Source: Diadema setosum (lineage: Eukaryota > Echinodermata > Echinoidea > Diadematoida > Diadematidae). From it: a DNA stretch of 64,000 nt. Where the stretch lies: NCBI RefSeq assembly GCF_964275005.1, contig NC_092697.1, positions 21,240,138 through 21,304,137 on the forward strand, given 5' to 3'. The stretch's first letter is position 1; the number at the start of each line of letters is the position of its first letter. The position numbers were made by a program, and so were the translations under genes. Shown here piece by piece: positions 1 through 11,558 of this stretch. The notes beneath the pieces were generated by a model. That model was not told the origin of the DNA. It searched no databases and saw only the letters and a program-made list of their open reading frames with translations.

Positions 1-800
1 CTATCACACTGGTAAAAATTTGTACAAATATATTTTCTACTCTCCACCTATCTTTTCAAGTAAAAGATGAGAATGTGAAAATTGGGCCCCAACTTGACCC
101 CCAAACCCCTGAATCTGCCATGAACAAGCTAGAAAGTACAGTCACTGATCTCTTTATTCAAAGCACCAAATTAGCTTTATCTCTTCTGGTTCTAGATAGA
201 AGGTATGTAAAGATTTAATAAATTTAGGGGCTTTGCCTCCCCCGGAGTATTGTGCTCCTTGGAGCCCCTAAGTGCAGAATGGTGTGCATTTCCACAGATA
301 CATATTTGATCATCCTAGCGATAATCTCTGTCAAGTTTGGTGAGAATCTGATTTTGCATTTTCAAGAAGATTAAACTGTTAAAACTGTCAACTGGCGGGG
401 CACTGCTGGATCCCCCATGAACAAACTTGAAACTACAGTCATCAATGTACTTAAACATAGTATTAACTTAGCTCTATCACTTCTAGTTCTAGGGAAGAAG
501 ATTTTTCATGATTATTTTATTTCATTTTTTTTTTTTTTTTTTTTTTTTTGTTGGGGGGGGGGGGGGGGGGGTGGGGCACAAGGTGCCCATCTGAAAGATC
601 AAGATCCTATCCCCCTAGAGACAACTGCCAAGTTTGGCGAAAATACGTCGAGGAGTTTTCAAGAAGAAGATGAAAATGTAACAAGTTTACACATGACAAA
701 CGCTGGATGGCACACGCTGGATGACGGATGATGATTGATCGCAATAGCTCACTTGAGTCTTTGGCTCAGGTGAGCCAAAAACTTAAAGGTGAGCAATATT
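1..800. repeat. Degenerate tandem repeat at left edge
   Basis: No coding exon was found here. Two related units are visible: the stretch near 118-205 (CATGAACAAGCTAGAAA onward) recurs near 417-500 (CATGAACAAACTTGAAA onward) with similar following text (TTAGCT, CTTCTAGTTCTAG). A third related fragment lies at 18780-18890. The piece from 520 to 571 is a poly-T run followed by poly-G. The open frame crossing it is a by-product of the homopolymers. The last exon of the vasculin gene was looked for here on the minus strand and not seen. Confidence 0.5.
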
Positions 801-853
801 TATTCAGTATGTAATATAACAGCCTTAATTTTTAACACCTTTAAAAATGTTAC

Positions 854-1110
854 CTTTTCTCTGCTTCCAAGCTACTGGATAGTTCCATTGGTTGACAGTC
901 AAGATTGGTCTCGTCTGTTTGCATGCTTTCCAGATGACCTTTGCTGGTGATGAAATCTGTTTCAGTGGCAGCAGGCTCCTCCTCTTCCCCCTCGTCCTCA
1001 TTGGCTGCCTCCTCAGAGAGATGACCATTGCACATGCTAGATTCATCTGTGGAGTTCCTAGTCTCATTTGGAGTTTCCTCTACAGCAGTATCATCAAAAG
1101 GGTCTGGCTG
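854..1110 (-). CDS. GPBP1: Vasculin-like gene, coding exon 8 (most 3' exon in window)
   Basis: This 257-nt exon follows a CCCCAATAG acceptor and ends at an AAAAG|GTAACA donor, leaving phase 2. It encodes an acidic stretch (QPDPFDDTAVEETPNE near the start, EDEGEEEEP in the middle) and ends in MELSSSLEAEKR. Vertebrate vasculin has LSSSLEAEHR at the same place, directly before its conserved LLKEMGW segment, so the next exon should begin with that segment and must lie left of base 1. The gene is therefore 3'-truncated by the window edge, not by mutation. The match to the vasculin C-terminal region is from memory of the family, not a search. Confidence 0.85.
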
Positions 1111-1313
1111 CTATTGGGGAAAAAGATATAATGTACATTTATTTACTGCATTCATGGAATGGCAAGAGGTATGGCTTGCTTGTTTTAGTGTTTGCTATGA
1201 TTTTTGTCTGGGTTATCTTATTTGGTATCACTGACATGATCTTCTCTCTTGGAAATCAACTAGACTTGAGATTTCCTAAAATACAATGAAAATAGGTCTA
1301 AAACCTTTTACTA

Positions 1314-1509
1314 CATTGGACTCCGGTTACAACGAGTCCTGGGGACTGGTAGCTTTCTTTCGTTATATCAAAATTTTGTTATAACCAAACAAATAAACAA
1401 ACAAAAAAAAAAAAAAAAAAAAAACGAGCCGGTAATATTGCTTGAATATCTATTTTGATGTAACCAGAATTTTGTTTGAACCGTGTTCGTTGTAACAGGG
1501 AGTGCACTG
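1314..1509. repeat. TA-flanked short inverted-repeat element
   Basis: The left end (CATTGGACTCCGGTTACAAC) and right end (GTTGTAACAGGGAGTGCACT) are imperfect inverted copies of about 23 bp, and TA flanks both sides. A poly-A run sits in the middle. It lies in the intron between vasculin exons 7 and 8. The size and TA target suggest a Tc1/mariner-type MITE; there is no coding capacity. Confidence 0.5.
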
Positions 1510-2121
1510 TACTGATAACCTTGTCAGCGCCACTATGACCCAAATGAGCAATGTAATGCTGAGATGTGATAGCATCACTTGCGATTCTTGTTTTTCATGG
1601 ATGTAAGAGTACTTGCAGAAAAAAATTCTAAAAAATTGAAAGTTTTGAAAAAAAAAGTTTAAAGAGCATTAAATTGTGAACATTTCAATGCATTTTAACT
1701 GCAAGATAAGTCTGAAAAGTGGGTTTTGGGCAGAGTAAAAAAAGTCTGGTATTTGACTTAACTGCACTCTCACACCCCTATGTTTTGTTTTGTGATGTTT
1801 TCATACCCTTCTTGGAATGGATTGAAAGACAGTGATTAGTAACAGCAAATTACTGGTTCAAGAGTCTTACCCAGTTTGATATACAAAATCAATATTAAAT
1901 ATGCATTTCAACTAAATCCAACCATGCAGACATGTACAGAGAAATATTTTGTCTTGTTTACTTCCACATTACCAGAAACAGACTAATTATGTACAAATAT
2001 TCCAGAATCAGAAGAGTTCACGAAGAACATTTTTCTTAACTTTACCTAACTTGGTTGTTGGTCAAAAGATATTTTCATTTGAAAACATAGTCTTACAACT
2101 CAACAAGAATTTGTAGTTTAC

Positions 2122-2391
2122 CTGATATATCGGGGTTGAGTTTGATTTGTTGTATTGCTTAGTGGAAGACCTGTGAAAGTGGTGTTGGTTGTGATGGTGG
2201 TTGTGATGGTGATGTTCCTGGTCCAAGCCATTGATAAGACTCCCCTGAGGAGGAGAAGTTGATCTTGGGGAGTCCACGCTGCCAGAGCGACGAAGCTCCT
2301 TCAGGAAATCAATCTTCTCTGTCCGTTTGACCTTGCCGGTTACCATACGAGGGGTGGGAATGTCAATGGCTGGGCTGGTACGTGGGAAAGC
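2122..2391 (-). CDS. GPBP1: Vasculin-like gene, coding exon 7 (conserved FLKEL region)
   Basis: This 270-nt, phase 0 to phase 0 exon starts after a CAACAGCAG acceptor and ends at ATATCAG|GTAAAC. It encodes PRMVTGKVKRTEKIDFLKEL, which lines up with vertebrate vasculin RMRTDKKSEFLKALKRD, one of the best conserved parts of the family. It is followed by a Ser/Pro-rich stretch and a histidine cluster (EHHHHNHHHNQHHFH). The acceptor is a tandem CAGCAG, so splicing could include or omit one glutamine codon (start 2394 or 2391). Vasculin is a nuclear, GC-box-binding transcription regulator in vertebrates; that function is inferred here by homology. Confidence 0.88.
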
Positions 2392-3130
2392 CTGCTGTTG
2401 GTGTTAATCACATAAATAGTGTATTCAAGTATTCTGACAAGCAAAGGTATGAAATATACCTACATTTGCCTATCGAAGTCTCTGCTAAGCACTGTTCCTC
2501 TTTTATTTTTCATATCTATTGGTACATACATGGGATAGGTAACTTTCAAACATTCTTATCATTTTTTTTTTTTTTTGCACAAGGGATATGAAATAATGCT
2601 TGTTCATAATGTGGATGGGCTCTCACGGACATCAAGAGTGCACAAAGACTGGAGCCATCTATGGAGTGGCATACCTTCTGCTACTCAATGAGAAACATTT
2701 AAAAAAAGTGAATTGTCAAGTCCCAGAGTCTAGAATACTTCTGTCACATACACTAATATACACATGTTCAAAAAAAATTGTTTTTTCACCTACAGCATCA
2801 CTCTAAATTTAATTATCCCCCACCCCAACCATGCTTCCTGCTACATTTGGTGTTAATTCAGCCAATATTGTTTGGTTTTTTTTTACTCTGCGTTGAGATT
2901 GCATGTCTTTTTACTCTCCAGTTGTGTGCAAGATTAGACAATATTTGCAATAAACAAAAAACAAAACAAAACAAAAAATAAATATTGGATGTAGTTATGG
3001 TGTGGTATTACAACTCGCCATGCTTCATGTCAGCCTTTTTTCCTAATGCTATTACATAGAAATTCACTTTTTTTTTTTTAACATACTTAATCACATTATG
3101 AAATATATGTGTGAAATATCTATGGATAAA

Positions 3131-3285
3131 CCTGGGCCCCGTTTCATAAAACTTGTTATCAGTGACAAGTTGTCATAGTTGTTATAGGCTACTGAAATCC
3201 TTGCATCTGATTGGCTAAGAGCAAATTTATCACAGAAACATGGCAGTTGTCACTGATAAACAAGTTTTATGAAATGGGACCCAGG
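3131..3285. repeat. 155-bp foldback element (CCTGGGCCCCGTTTCATAAA ends)
   Basis: The ends CCTGGGCCCCGTTTCATAAA and TTTATGAAATGGGACCCAGG are inverted copies. The interior keeps secondary stems (AGTGACAAG / CACTGATAA) and a central GATTGGCTAAGAG. A relative with different arms lies at 35654-35812. It is intronic, between vasculin exons 6 and 7, and non-coding. Confidence 0.6.
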
Positions 3286-4021
3286 TTTGCATTCATATTG
3301 CATTCATTAATTCATTAGCAAATCAGGGTCCAATGCAAGGTCACATTAAGGTCACAGGTTATGGAAAGATGTAGCATTTCTTTATGGTTCGGAATGCAAT
3401 TCATATGATCAATTATCCATTTCTATGGTCACTCTCAGCATGATTTGTTGATGTGCTGTTGTGGGACACTTGTATACATTTCTTCTGCTGTTGTTGTTTT
3501 TTTTTTACTTTTGAAAGACAAATAATGCAATGAATTAAAATACCAACAATAATACAAATACAAATTTAGAATAACTTCACTAGCAAAAATATTGTAAGAA
3601 ACTCATAAAGCCTGAAAAAATGCACATTTCCAAACTTTATTGGCAATCACTGGAGCATCATTGAATGTGTGTTTATGAAATTGTATGTGTTGAGTCAGCA
3701 TGTGTTACTTGATATGCATGCCAAATTTCATCTCATTTCATCATTCATCTTCCAAGATTCTGGAGGCAGAACCCCCCTCCCCCCCCCCCCCCCCCCATCA
3801 ACAGTGAGCTGGGTCCAAAAGACCTGGCTCTTCTTTTTTCTTCTTTTGCCTCGTCTGAGGATTAATTCAGAATTCCATTAGACCTGGCCTTTTTAGACCT
3901 GGCTCTTTTAGGGTTAAGCTCATAGTCATTGCTGTACATAATGCATGTCATATGCAATGCTGGTGGACACTGGTATCTGAACATTTGATGTCTTGTTTTT
4001 TTTACATTCATACATACTCAC

Positions 4022-4237
4022 CTCTATGGGTGGTGCAGATGACGAGGGTTGGGACAAGGCCACACCTCCTGAAGGTGATGTTGCAGATGGGGATGGCGCT
4101 GATATTGAAGTAGACGATGATGACGATGATGCTGATGATGATGATGGGACTGGAGGGATGGGCTTCTCTTTGCTGCTGATGACAGGAGCCGGTCTCATTA
4201 CAACTTCCTTAGCAATAGGTTTTCGAGGCATTGTGGC
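4022..4237 (-). CDS. GPBP1: Vasculin-like gene, coding exon 6 (Ser-rich)
   Basis: This 216-nt, phase 0 exon runs from a TTCACAG acceptor to an ATAGAG|GTGAGT donor. It encodes ATMPRKPIAKEVVMRPAPV, then a low-complexity run of Ser, Ala and Pro (TCA/TCG codons), then GGVALSQPSSSAPPIE. The low-complexity part is encoded by a (TCA/TCG)n tract, so its length may vary between individuals. It corresponds in position to the poorly conserved linker of vertebrate vasculin. The Asp-rich open frame on the opposite strand is its antisense shadow. Confidence 0.8.
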
Positions 4238-5291
4238 CTGTGAATTATAAAGCAGTAAAAATATCAGTTTCTACATTTTATATTCCCCTCAAGCATCATT
4301 TAACACCCTCAAGCATCATTTAACACTTAAGTGACTTTCCATGCAAAAGATGAATTATAGATAACTGTAACAAAATTTTTTTAACACTGTCACATGACAA
4401 AGAAGAGTTTACACTTGATGACAACACGGATAAGGAGACAATGATGATGAAATGATAAACCAAAAAGGAGACAAAGGAAGAAGATGGTGAAGGAGAGAAA
4501 AAAGATCAAGAATAAAAAAAAGAAATGAAAGAAAGACAAAAAAAAAAAAACAGACTACAGTTAAGAGCAATGTGGAAGCACAGCACATTTGGGATGCCTC
4601 CTCCTCCTCCTCATACAATCTCTATTTTCTGCCACAATGGTCCTTTGGGGTCCTTCATTAAGATGTACATGCAGCTTATTGATTGTGACCACTGGCCTTG
4701 ATGCTCGACTTCTAACCTCCTTTGTAAAATTGAAATATGTCTCATCCTATTTACATCCATCATGCCAAATCACAGTGAAACAAGACTTTCCTAGCTGAAA
4801 TTTTGGCTGAAATGAAATTAATTGATCACCGGTAATATTTGATATTTTATGTGTGATATGGGTTGCAATAATGTAAACTCTAATATTGTTGTTTTGTACC
4901 CCCATGTACGTGTCTAAACCTGCCATTCGTTTTGAATGAAACGGTGGACCTGGTTCTTTTGTATACTTGTTATTCTCACACTTTCTTGAACTTGAATAAA
5001 GTCATGACTAATCATCTTTAGATAAAATTAGTGACCTGCAGCTTGCATCAATAGGGATTTGCTAACAATCTAACCAGCACATTCACAGCACATGCAGCAT
5101 ACTGGGCTAAATACCAAGACCATCCCCTACAGTGTTTTCTTACAGAAAAACAAAAACCAAAACAAAACATATCATACAGTACTAATGAGGTCTGAGGCGT
5201 ACAGATGAACACATGGATGGGAGGATGGACAACCAACAAGCATACTGCCTCAGGCAGTCTGTGGTTGCAGAAGCATGAAAAGTTATCTCAC

Positions 5292-5587
5292 CTTACTTGG
5301 AGCTGTTGTCTTTGATGGTATCAGTGATTTGTACATGCTGGTGCTGGTGGATGAGAGGCTCACAGGAGCACGACCAGCCTTTGGCCCTTTGCTGGGACTA
5401 CTAGTCTGTACTGGGGCCATCTTAGTAGCTGTGGACATACTGCCGACACCATTGATGCTGGATGGAGCAGACATTTTGCTCGGAGTCTGGGTGCTGCCGG
5501 CCGTCAGCGAGTCACTGGCTGTGGTTTTCTGCACAAGTTGAAGCTTCTTTCCGCCAATGTTGATTTTGGCAGTTCCTGGCCGCTTCT
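5292..5587 (-). CDS. GPBP1: Vasculin-like gene, coding exon 5
   Basis: This 296-nt exon starts in phase 1 after a CATGCTTACAG acceptor and ends in phase 0 at AGTAAG|GTGAGA. With the preceding exon it reads W-EKRPGTAKINIGGKKLQLVQK, matching the vertebrate segment VWE...RAPRMLVIKKG. It ends in MYKSLIPSKTTAPSK, matching VYKGLVPKPAAPPTK. The middle is Ser/Thr/Pro-rich and diverged. Agreement of the two conserved blocks and of splice phases on both sides makes this a secure exon. Confidence 0.87.
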
Positions 5588-6633
5588 CTGTAAGCATGAA
5601 ATAAAATTGTGATGCTCATGTCACTGCTTTGTCATGCATGCACTTTTCAGACTTTGTTGAAATTCTTACTTTTCAGTTTCAGTTTGGTGGAGGGGGCAGG
5701 AGGCAAGATGTTAAACCAAGTTTCATGACATATTACACCTTGATGCAAGTAACCCTGGATGGTGCATCTTTCACTGAACTCTAGCAACATGTTCAGTTGC
5801 CCTTCAACATTTACAGTGTATAGGAGAGAATACACACAATGAAATTTAGCTGTATTACTAGATACAGAAAAGGTCCAAATGGGTATCACATGTACCCTTT
5901 GTATAGTTTTGAATTCCCTACCCTACCTGTGATTCCTGCCAGACCTGATCATGATCTGATCATAATTCATGCACAGGGATGCTAACTTCGTTAACAACAT
6001 TGCAGTATTCTAAGGGCTTAGTAAGCATAATTTGTGGTGGAAAACACCATTTCTACCTTTCTTCCAATAGACAGGTTTGGTACCATAATACAGTATGTCC
6101 CCCCCCCCCAAAAAAAAAAAAAAAAAAAAATACAATTGGATTTTCACTTTGATAACTTCCAATATGTTTAAACAGTCTAAATGCTACTTCAGGATCTTAA
6201 AATATAACATCTTAGCGATATTTTGCAGAAAACCCATTAATTTAGTTAAGTGGTCACAAAGAAATGTGGCTTGTTGTAAAGCATGTCATGGGTCTGATTC
6301 TTCCAAGTTTAGCTCTTGGATGCTCTTGGAACTGCATAATGTGTGAACACAATGGACAGAACTTGGAGGGAAGGGATTCCTGACATGCTCTACAAAAGTC
6401 CTCATTTCTCTTTGACTACTGAAGCAAATCAGACAGGGTTTTCTGAAAAATGTGGGTAATAAGTTATAGTTATATACCCTGAAATTGTATCTGGATTGAT
6501 TCATTATTTTTAAAGTTATCATTGAGGAGGGTCCTGTTGTAATTTTTTTGGGGACATATGGTACAATTTAGGATAAACAATACTTTTTAAAATTAAACCT
6601 GCAGTCAAAAACAATACAAATTATTTCAACAAC

Positions 6634-6666
<33 letters not shown>

Positions 6667-6680
6667 GAGTCAAACTAAAT

Positions 6681-6716
6681 AATGCCTCCGGCACCACTTC
6701 ATGGCAGAGACATAAA
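6681..6716. repeat. Fragment of the GCCTCCGGCACCACTT repeat end
   Basis: The 3' terminal hairpin of the large repeat at 11559-12854 and 60578-61710 recurs here alone (AATGCCTCCGGCACCACTTC, then ATGGCAGAGACATAAA). No body of the repeat follows. It lies in the intron between vasculin exons 4 and 5. Confidence 0.6.
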
Positions 6717-7062
6717 AAGTAATAGTTGGCAACTCTGACTGCGGAAGAGAATGCTGACAGAATTTTATCACTGAGCCCACCAACAAAAATGCCATGCCCC
6801 AGTGCAGATATTGATGCACAGCAACACAAGAGTGTACTGGTTGATCTGACACAGATGTTAAATCCACTGTCACTACTTTGGATCTTGGGACTTTTGGGTG
6901 TTGCTTCAAAGCCCTGCTTCTAGGCTCAATATGAAAGAAGTAAATGATTCAGACAAGTTTGTATACTTGTATACCATCATCAAAGAATATAAGACCTCAC
7001 CCCCTTACGGGAGTAAGTTCTCATACACAGCTTTTGATAGAAGGCAATCATGAAGCTCTTAC

Positions 7063-7126
7063 CCCATGCTCCTGAAGGCTTTGAAGACTCGTTCTTGACA
7101 TCATCACCTTCACCAGATAAGGAAGG
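7063..7126 (-). CDS. GPBP1: Vasculin-like gene, coding exon 4 (64 nt)
   Basis: This small exon has a CATGATAG acceptor and a CATGGG|GTAAGA donor (phase 0 in, phase 1 out). It encodes PSLSGEGDDVKNESSKPSGA followed by W. The vertebrate protein has DFPSLNPE...AAGVWEYPP here, so the PSL and the tryptophan are preserved. Exon 3 ends in DF and exon 5 begins with E, which restores the family signature across both junctions. Confidence 0.87.
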
Positions 7127-7687
7127 CTATCATGGAAGGGGAGACATGTGAGAAGCAAGTCAATTTCTTTATTTTATTTGTATCCTCATTTGCACTCAGA
7201 AAAAAAAAAAACAAATTACCAATATACATCATTATCTTTACAAAATACCCCAAACTTTACAATAAAATTCAGTTACTGATGAGGTGTTGCAATATATGTA
7301 TAACCTTATCGTTGCCTGCCTGCAATCATCCAGTTGATTTCCATGCGTCCTATACATACATGAAAAAGAGTTCAACCTATAAAAACAAACAGACAAAACC
7401 AAAAAAAAAAAAACCAAAAAAAAAAACAAACAAACAAACAAACCATGGCTGGCCTTACAAAGCATCAAATTTCTTCCCAACAATTAAATTGACTGTGATA
7501 AATATCGACCACCTTTTTTTAATTCAGTGAACCCACTATAAAAAAAAAAAAAAAAAGGAATTATTTTTACTATGTTGTTGTTGTGTTTAAAAGAAAGAAG
7601 AGAGAGAGAGAAAAAAAAAAATGGGGGAAACAACAAATAATTTGCCCCAAATATATATTTTACTATGCATACACTTGGAGAGAGTTA

Positions 7688-7761
7688 ACCTGTTCCATAC
7701 GGGAACCTGGTGGTCTGTGTATTAAGTCTATGGGCATTTCAGAATTCAGTATGGAACGGGT
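7688..7761. repeat. Very short inverted-repeat element with TTA flanks
   Basis: ACCTGTTCCATACGGGAACC at the left and GTATGGAACGGGT at the right are inverted copies, and TTA lies directly outside each end. At 74 bp it could be a miniature PIF/Harbinger-type derivative. The match is short, so chance cannot be excluded. Confidence 0.35.
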
Positions 7762-8513
7762 TTATTCTGTCACTGATGAGCACTACTACATTGTAAGAAC
7801 TTGTAATTCATGTAAATGTCATTGTGGATTTAACCTTGTTCAAAATGATATGATATGGTTAAAGATATGCTCGTGCATTTCCCAAAGAAAATACAACAGA
7901 GCAAAAGACCCACATGTTACAATGACTTGATAATTAGACATTGTAATCCACCATTTTGTGTATAAAGACAGAACAAGCAACAGCACTATTACGATAAGTT
8001 ACAGGCAGGTAGATTTTTAAATAATACACTTACTTATCAAATTTTAATAAAATTCAAGTTAAACCATGATGCTTTTGAAGAAACCTGATCTAGCAATGTG
8101 CATGGTTGAGTGCACACAAGAGCCTTTGACCATGTAAAAGGCGAAACATTAGGGGAAGCATCACCAAAAATGATAGGGGTTAAGATTTGACCGAGATAAA
8201 TCTATGTACGGAACAAAATCCATTCAAAAATGTGGCTAGGAGGGCGCTTACAAGCAGACCTTAAAAAAAATCAACCCTTTTGTGTATTAAGACAGAACAA
8301 GTGAGGACACTCCCACCTACAGTAATAGGCATCTAAATGCTACGATACACCTCCATGCTGAATAAGAATAAAATCCATTAAAGAAAAAAGAATATGGCCA
8401 GAATTGCCCGCACAGAACGTAATGAAATGGCAGCAGAGTAACATTGCTGAATCATAAGTATCCTCTGGTACACCTAACGGAATACAATTACAGTCTGTGT
8501 AACTCAAACTTAC

Positions 8514-8959
8514 AAAGTCATGACTTGATAAGGCACTTTTATCTCCCTCGCCATTCTCACTCCCTCCTTCTCCCTTCTTGCTGCGACTTCCAACCTTTGT
8601 CCCATTATTCTCCACTGCACAGGATTCCCCAGGTTCAGGACCAGCCTTGTCATTGAGGCCACCACGGTGCTTGGCCCCTCCACCTCCATTGTACCGGCTT
8701 CTGCCCCCTTCACCTCCATAGACATTACGCGCGTGATAGTTGTGGGAATCAAGGCGGTTGAGATTGTGGTGAAGGGGGGAGCCACGCTTGCCTCCATGAA
8801 TGTGCAGGGCATGGTGGTAGTCAGAGGAGGGGTAGTAACCAAGGGAGTGGGGAGGTGGTAGAAAGCCATTGTTTAGTGGGGCATAGGCACTGGGGAACTC
8901 AGAATGACGCATGGGATCTTCAAGAGAATGGTAGCGTGGTCCAGGCCTGATCCTCTTTT
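8514..8959 (-). CDS. GPBP1: Vasculin-like gene, coding exon 3 (Gly/His/Arg-rich)
   Basis: This 446-nt exon begins in phase 1 after a TTGTTATTGCAG acceptor and ends in phase 0 at GACTTT|GTAAGT. It encodes EKRIRPGPRYHSLEDP, then a segment rich in Gly, His, Arg and Tyr (NVYGGEGGRSRYNGGGG), then an acidic Lys-rich end closing with SSHDF. Vertebrate vasculin has a similarly composed RGGYHGG-type region followed by EAEDF at the same exon boundary. The open frame continues past the donor for about 50 codons, but the GTAAGT donor and the join to PSL in exon 4 fix the end. Confidence 0.86.
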
Positions 8960-9741
8960 CTGCAATAACAAAATGAAAATGACAGCATCTTGATTCAACA
9001 TATCTTTCATCATGTGTTCTTTTTGCAAATCACAGAAACAGCAAATCCAAAATGCATTTGTTGCATTTGTTGACTCACCTGAAGAAAAAAAAAAAAAAAA
9101 ATGGCAAGAATGTACATGACTTGCGGAACTCATTGCAAAAACAGCAGTGGTAAAAGCAATACTGTATACGCCAAATATTTGGTTTTTATTTTTGTGAATT
9201 TTGTGAGTCAGGTGCTATTCATTGCTTAAACATTTAAAGGTCATTAAACATAGAAAGTCGTTTCGAAAATAGCTTGTGGATTATTTGCTTGAAATATAAA
9301 TTATGTTGTGTAAGAAGTGTGAACTCAGCTTTAGTTCTACATGTACACATTAAAATGTACAGATGTGCTACAAACAATAAGTTCAAGGGATCAGTCCTTA
9401 CTAGCACTTGTGTTATCTTTGATCCTTCTGACAACCACATCAAGTAATAATATTGTACTATTTTTCTTTCCTTTTCTTTTCTCTTTCATACTTTTTTCTT
9501 TTTATATTTGTTCTACACATGTAATATGTTCTCGCCAATGAAAACCAGTTTAGTTCTAATGTTTACGCATGTGTATTTGTCTAGCTTCACTTATTAGAAC
9601 TTTTGTATCCATTCATGTATTAATGTACTCATTTACATGTTGTTGTAATAATAAACTTCAAACTTTCATCTACTGTAGGTAGCAATCTATTCATTATGAC
9701 TGAATGACCTCAGAGACCACCTGTAACTCTCTTAAGCTTAA

Positions 9742-10299
9742 AGGGAAGATTAACCCCAAGAACAATGTGGATTGAGTGAAAGCAGCAACATTAGTAGAAC
9801 ACATCAGTAAAAGTTTGAAGAAAATCGGACAATCGATGCAAAAGTTATGAATTTTTAAAGTTTTGGTGTTGGAACCGCTGGATGAGGAGACTACTAGAGG
9901 TTATGACGTATGAGTGGACTACAATATCAAGAAAATATAAAGAAAATACTACAAAAATCCATTTTTCATGAGAATTACAAATTCCATCAAATTGATATTG
10001 ACATATGTTAAGGGTAGCAATTATTCCCCCTGCTTTCTGAAAGCGGTTGGTCCACTGCTCTTTCATAATTCTAGAAAAGTGAATTTTTGTTGAATATCCT
10101 TTATATTTTCTTTGTATTGTTGTCCACTCATACGTCATATCCTCTAGTAGTCTCCTCATCCAGCGGTTCCAACACCAAAACTTTAAAAATTCATAACTTT
10201 TGCATCGATTGTCCGATTTTTCTCAAACTTTCACTGATGTGTTCTACTAATGTTGCTGCTTTCACTCAATCCACATTGCTCTTCGGGTTTACCTTCCCT
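9742..10299. repeat. TTAA-flanked foldback MITE, copy 1 (intact)
   Basis: The element starts AGGGAAGATTAACCCC and ends GGGTTTACCTTCCCT, with TTAA immediately outside at 9738-9741 and 10300-10303. The two halves are inverted copies over more than 200 bp (for example ATGCAAAAGTTATGAATTTT against AAAATTCATAACTTTTGCAT). The TTAA target suggests the Kolobok or piggyBac groups. Relatives lie at 14290-14664, 16145-17508 and 30088-31395. It sits in the intron between vasculin exons 2 and 3. Confidence 0.8.
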
Positions 10300-10449
10300 T
10301 TAATTTCAAACCAGTGACCTTTGACCTTGATAAACAGACTAAAACCTCTGATATGTAATGTCTCCAGCATCCTTTGAGGCTGAGGTTTGAAAATGTGGTC
10401 TATTGCCCTTGACATATTGAATGTCATGAGTAGATACTTTGATTCAAAC

Positions 10450-10624
10450 CTTCTCTGCTGCGGTATCCATGGATGTTGGGTTGCGGAGGATGACGTGCTG
10501 GGAAGCCCTGGTATGATGACTCATTGGAGAAATGCCGACTGCGTTGGCGTCCACTATCTGAATGCTCCGCATAGGAAGGATAATTGGACCCTGCTCTTTG
10601 GTCTGAGTGTTGTTTAGCTATGAG
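10450..10624 (-). CDS. GPBP1: Vasculin-like gene, coding exon 2
   Basis: This 175-nt exon begins in phase 0 after a TTGCAATAG acceptor and ends in phase 1 at GAGAAG|GTTTGA. It encodes LIAKQHSDQRAGSNYPSYAE, then SGRQRSRHFSNESSYQGFPA and RHPPQPNIHGYRSRE. Only the Arg/Ser/Asn-rich composition resembles the vertebrate NRRRHNSSDGF region. The start was chosen because the alternative acceptor 6 nt downstream (CATAG) shifts the frame and meets a stop. Both junction phases agree with the neighbouring exons. Confidence 0.78.
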
Positions 10625-11558
10625 CTATTGCAATTTGAAGAAAACACAGTAAAAGATGAGGATCAAAATCTTTAATTGCATGTGTAGGAAAAACATGTAA
10701 TGTCATCAGATACACAAGCAGTGACAATGACAAATCTCAAACTAAACACACACTCAGCATTCCACACTACAGAAAATATACCTGTATCTGTCCATGCATA
10801 GAAATGCAGTACTGTACCCAATTTTATGTACATGTACCATAAGTCCCATTTTCTTTGCTCACTTTCCACTAATAAGTAACCCGCTTGTTAACTCCATAAA
10901 CTGGTAATTACCTATCATGAGGACAGGTCATCACATAATTGCAATGTATATCATTGTCATAATCCTTGTGCATAAAAATTCAAGGAACAATGAAATCATT
11001 TTATTCTATATTAGAATCATATTGTATACCAAAATACATGTATTCCGATTGTGTAGAATGTACAAAGAAGACAAACTACTTCTGTAGTGCAGCTGGATAT
11101 GGGCATACAGCCATCTTGTCAGATGGAAAATAAAAACAACAGACATTTTGTACATTGTACATTGTATAATGTACATGCCGGTAATCAAATGACACATGTA
11201 CAACTGTATATCACATACCGGTATTTCACAAGCAGTGCTTTATAATGTCAGTGTTAGCACATGTTATAGAATGGGTAGCGAAAATCCTGCGATCTCATTT
11301 GTCGAGAGCTATGTGTTGATTTTTACTGGCCGCACGCTGATTCCCAGTGGTAAACATGTTATCGCGCACTTGTAGCAAGAGTACACGTACTTGTAACAAA
11401 GGTTCGCGCACTAAGCAAGCGTTCTTGCACTAAGTACTGATGCACGATTGGCCATGCGTCCAGTAAAAACTGATGCATGGTTTGCGGACTCACGTCTTCG
11501 GCAAGCCAAAAGGAAATGCATCCAGTACATTTGTAATCGGGTAACATGATAAAACTAG

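Noticed and set aside
417-731. 104-codon plus-strand frame
   Set aside because: It runs through poly-T and poly-G tracts (Phe and Gly runs) in a tandem repeat and has no family features.
3993-4250. Asp-rich plus-strand frame
   Set aside because: It is the antisense of vasculin coding exon 6; its Asp run is the complement of the TCA/TCG serine tract.
6726-6923. Possible extra vasculin exon on the minus strand
   Set aside because: Exon 4 (ending 7063, phase 1) joins exon 5 (5587) directly and restores the conserved W-E junction, so an exon here would break the match.
8340-8513. Continuation of vasculin exon 3 to a 190-codon frame
   Set aside because: A GTAAGT donor at 8513 and the in-frame conserved join DF|PSL show that the extra codons are intronic.
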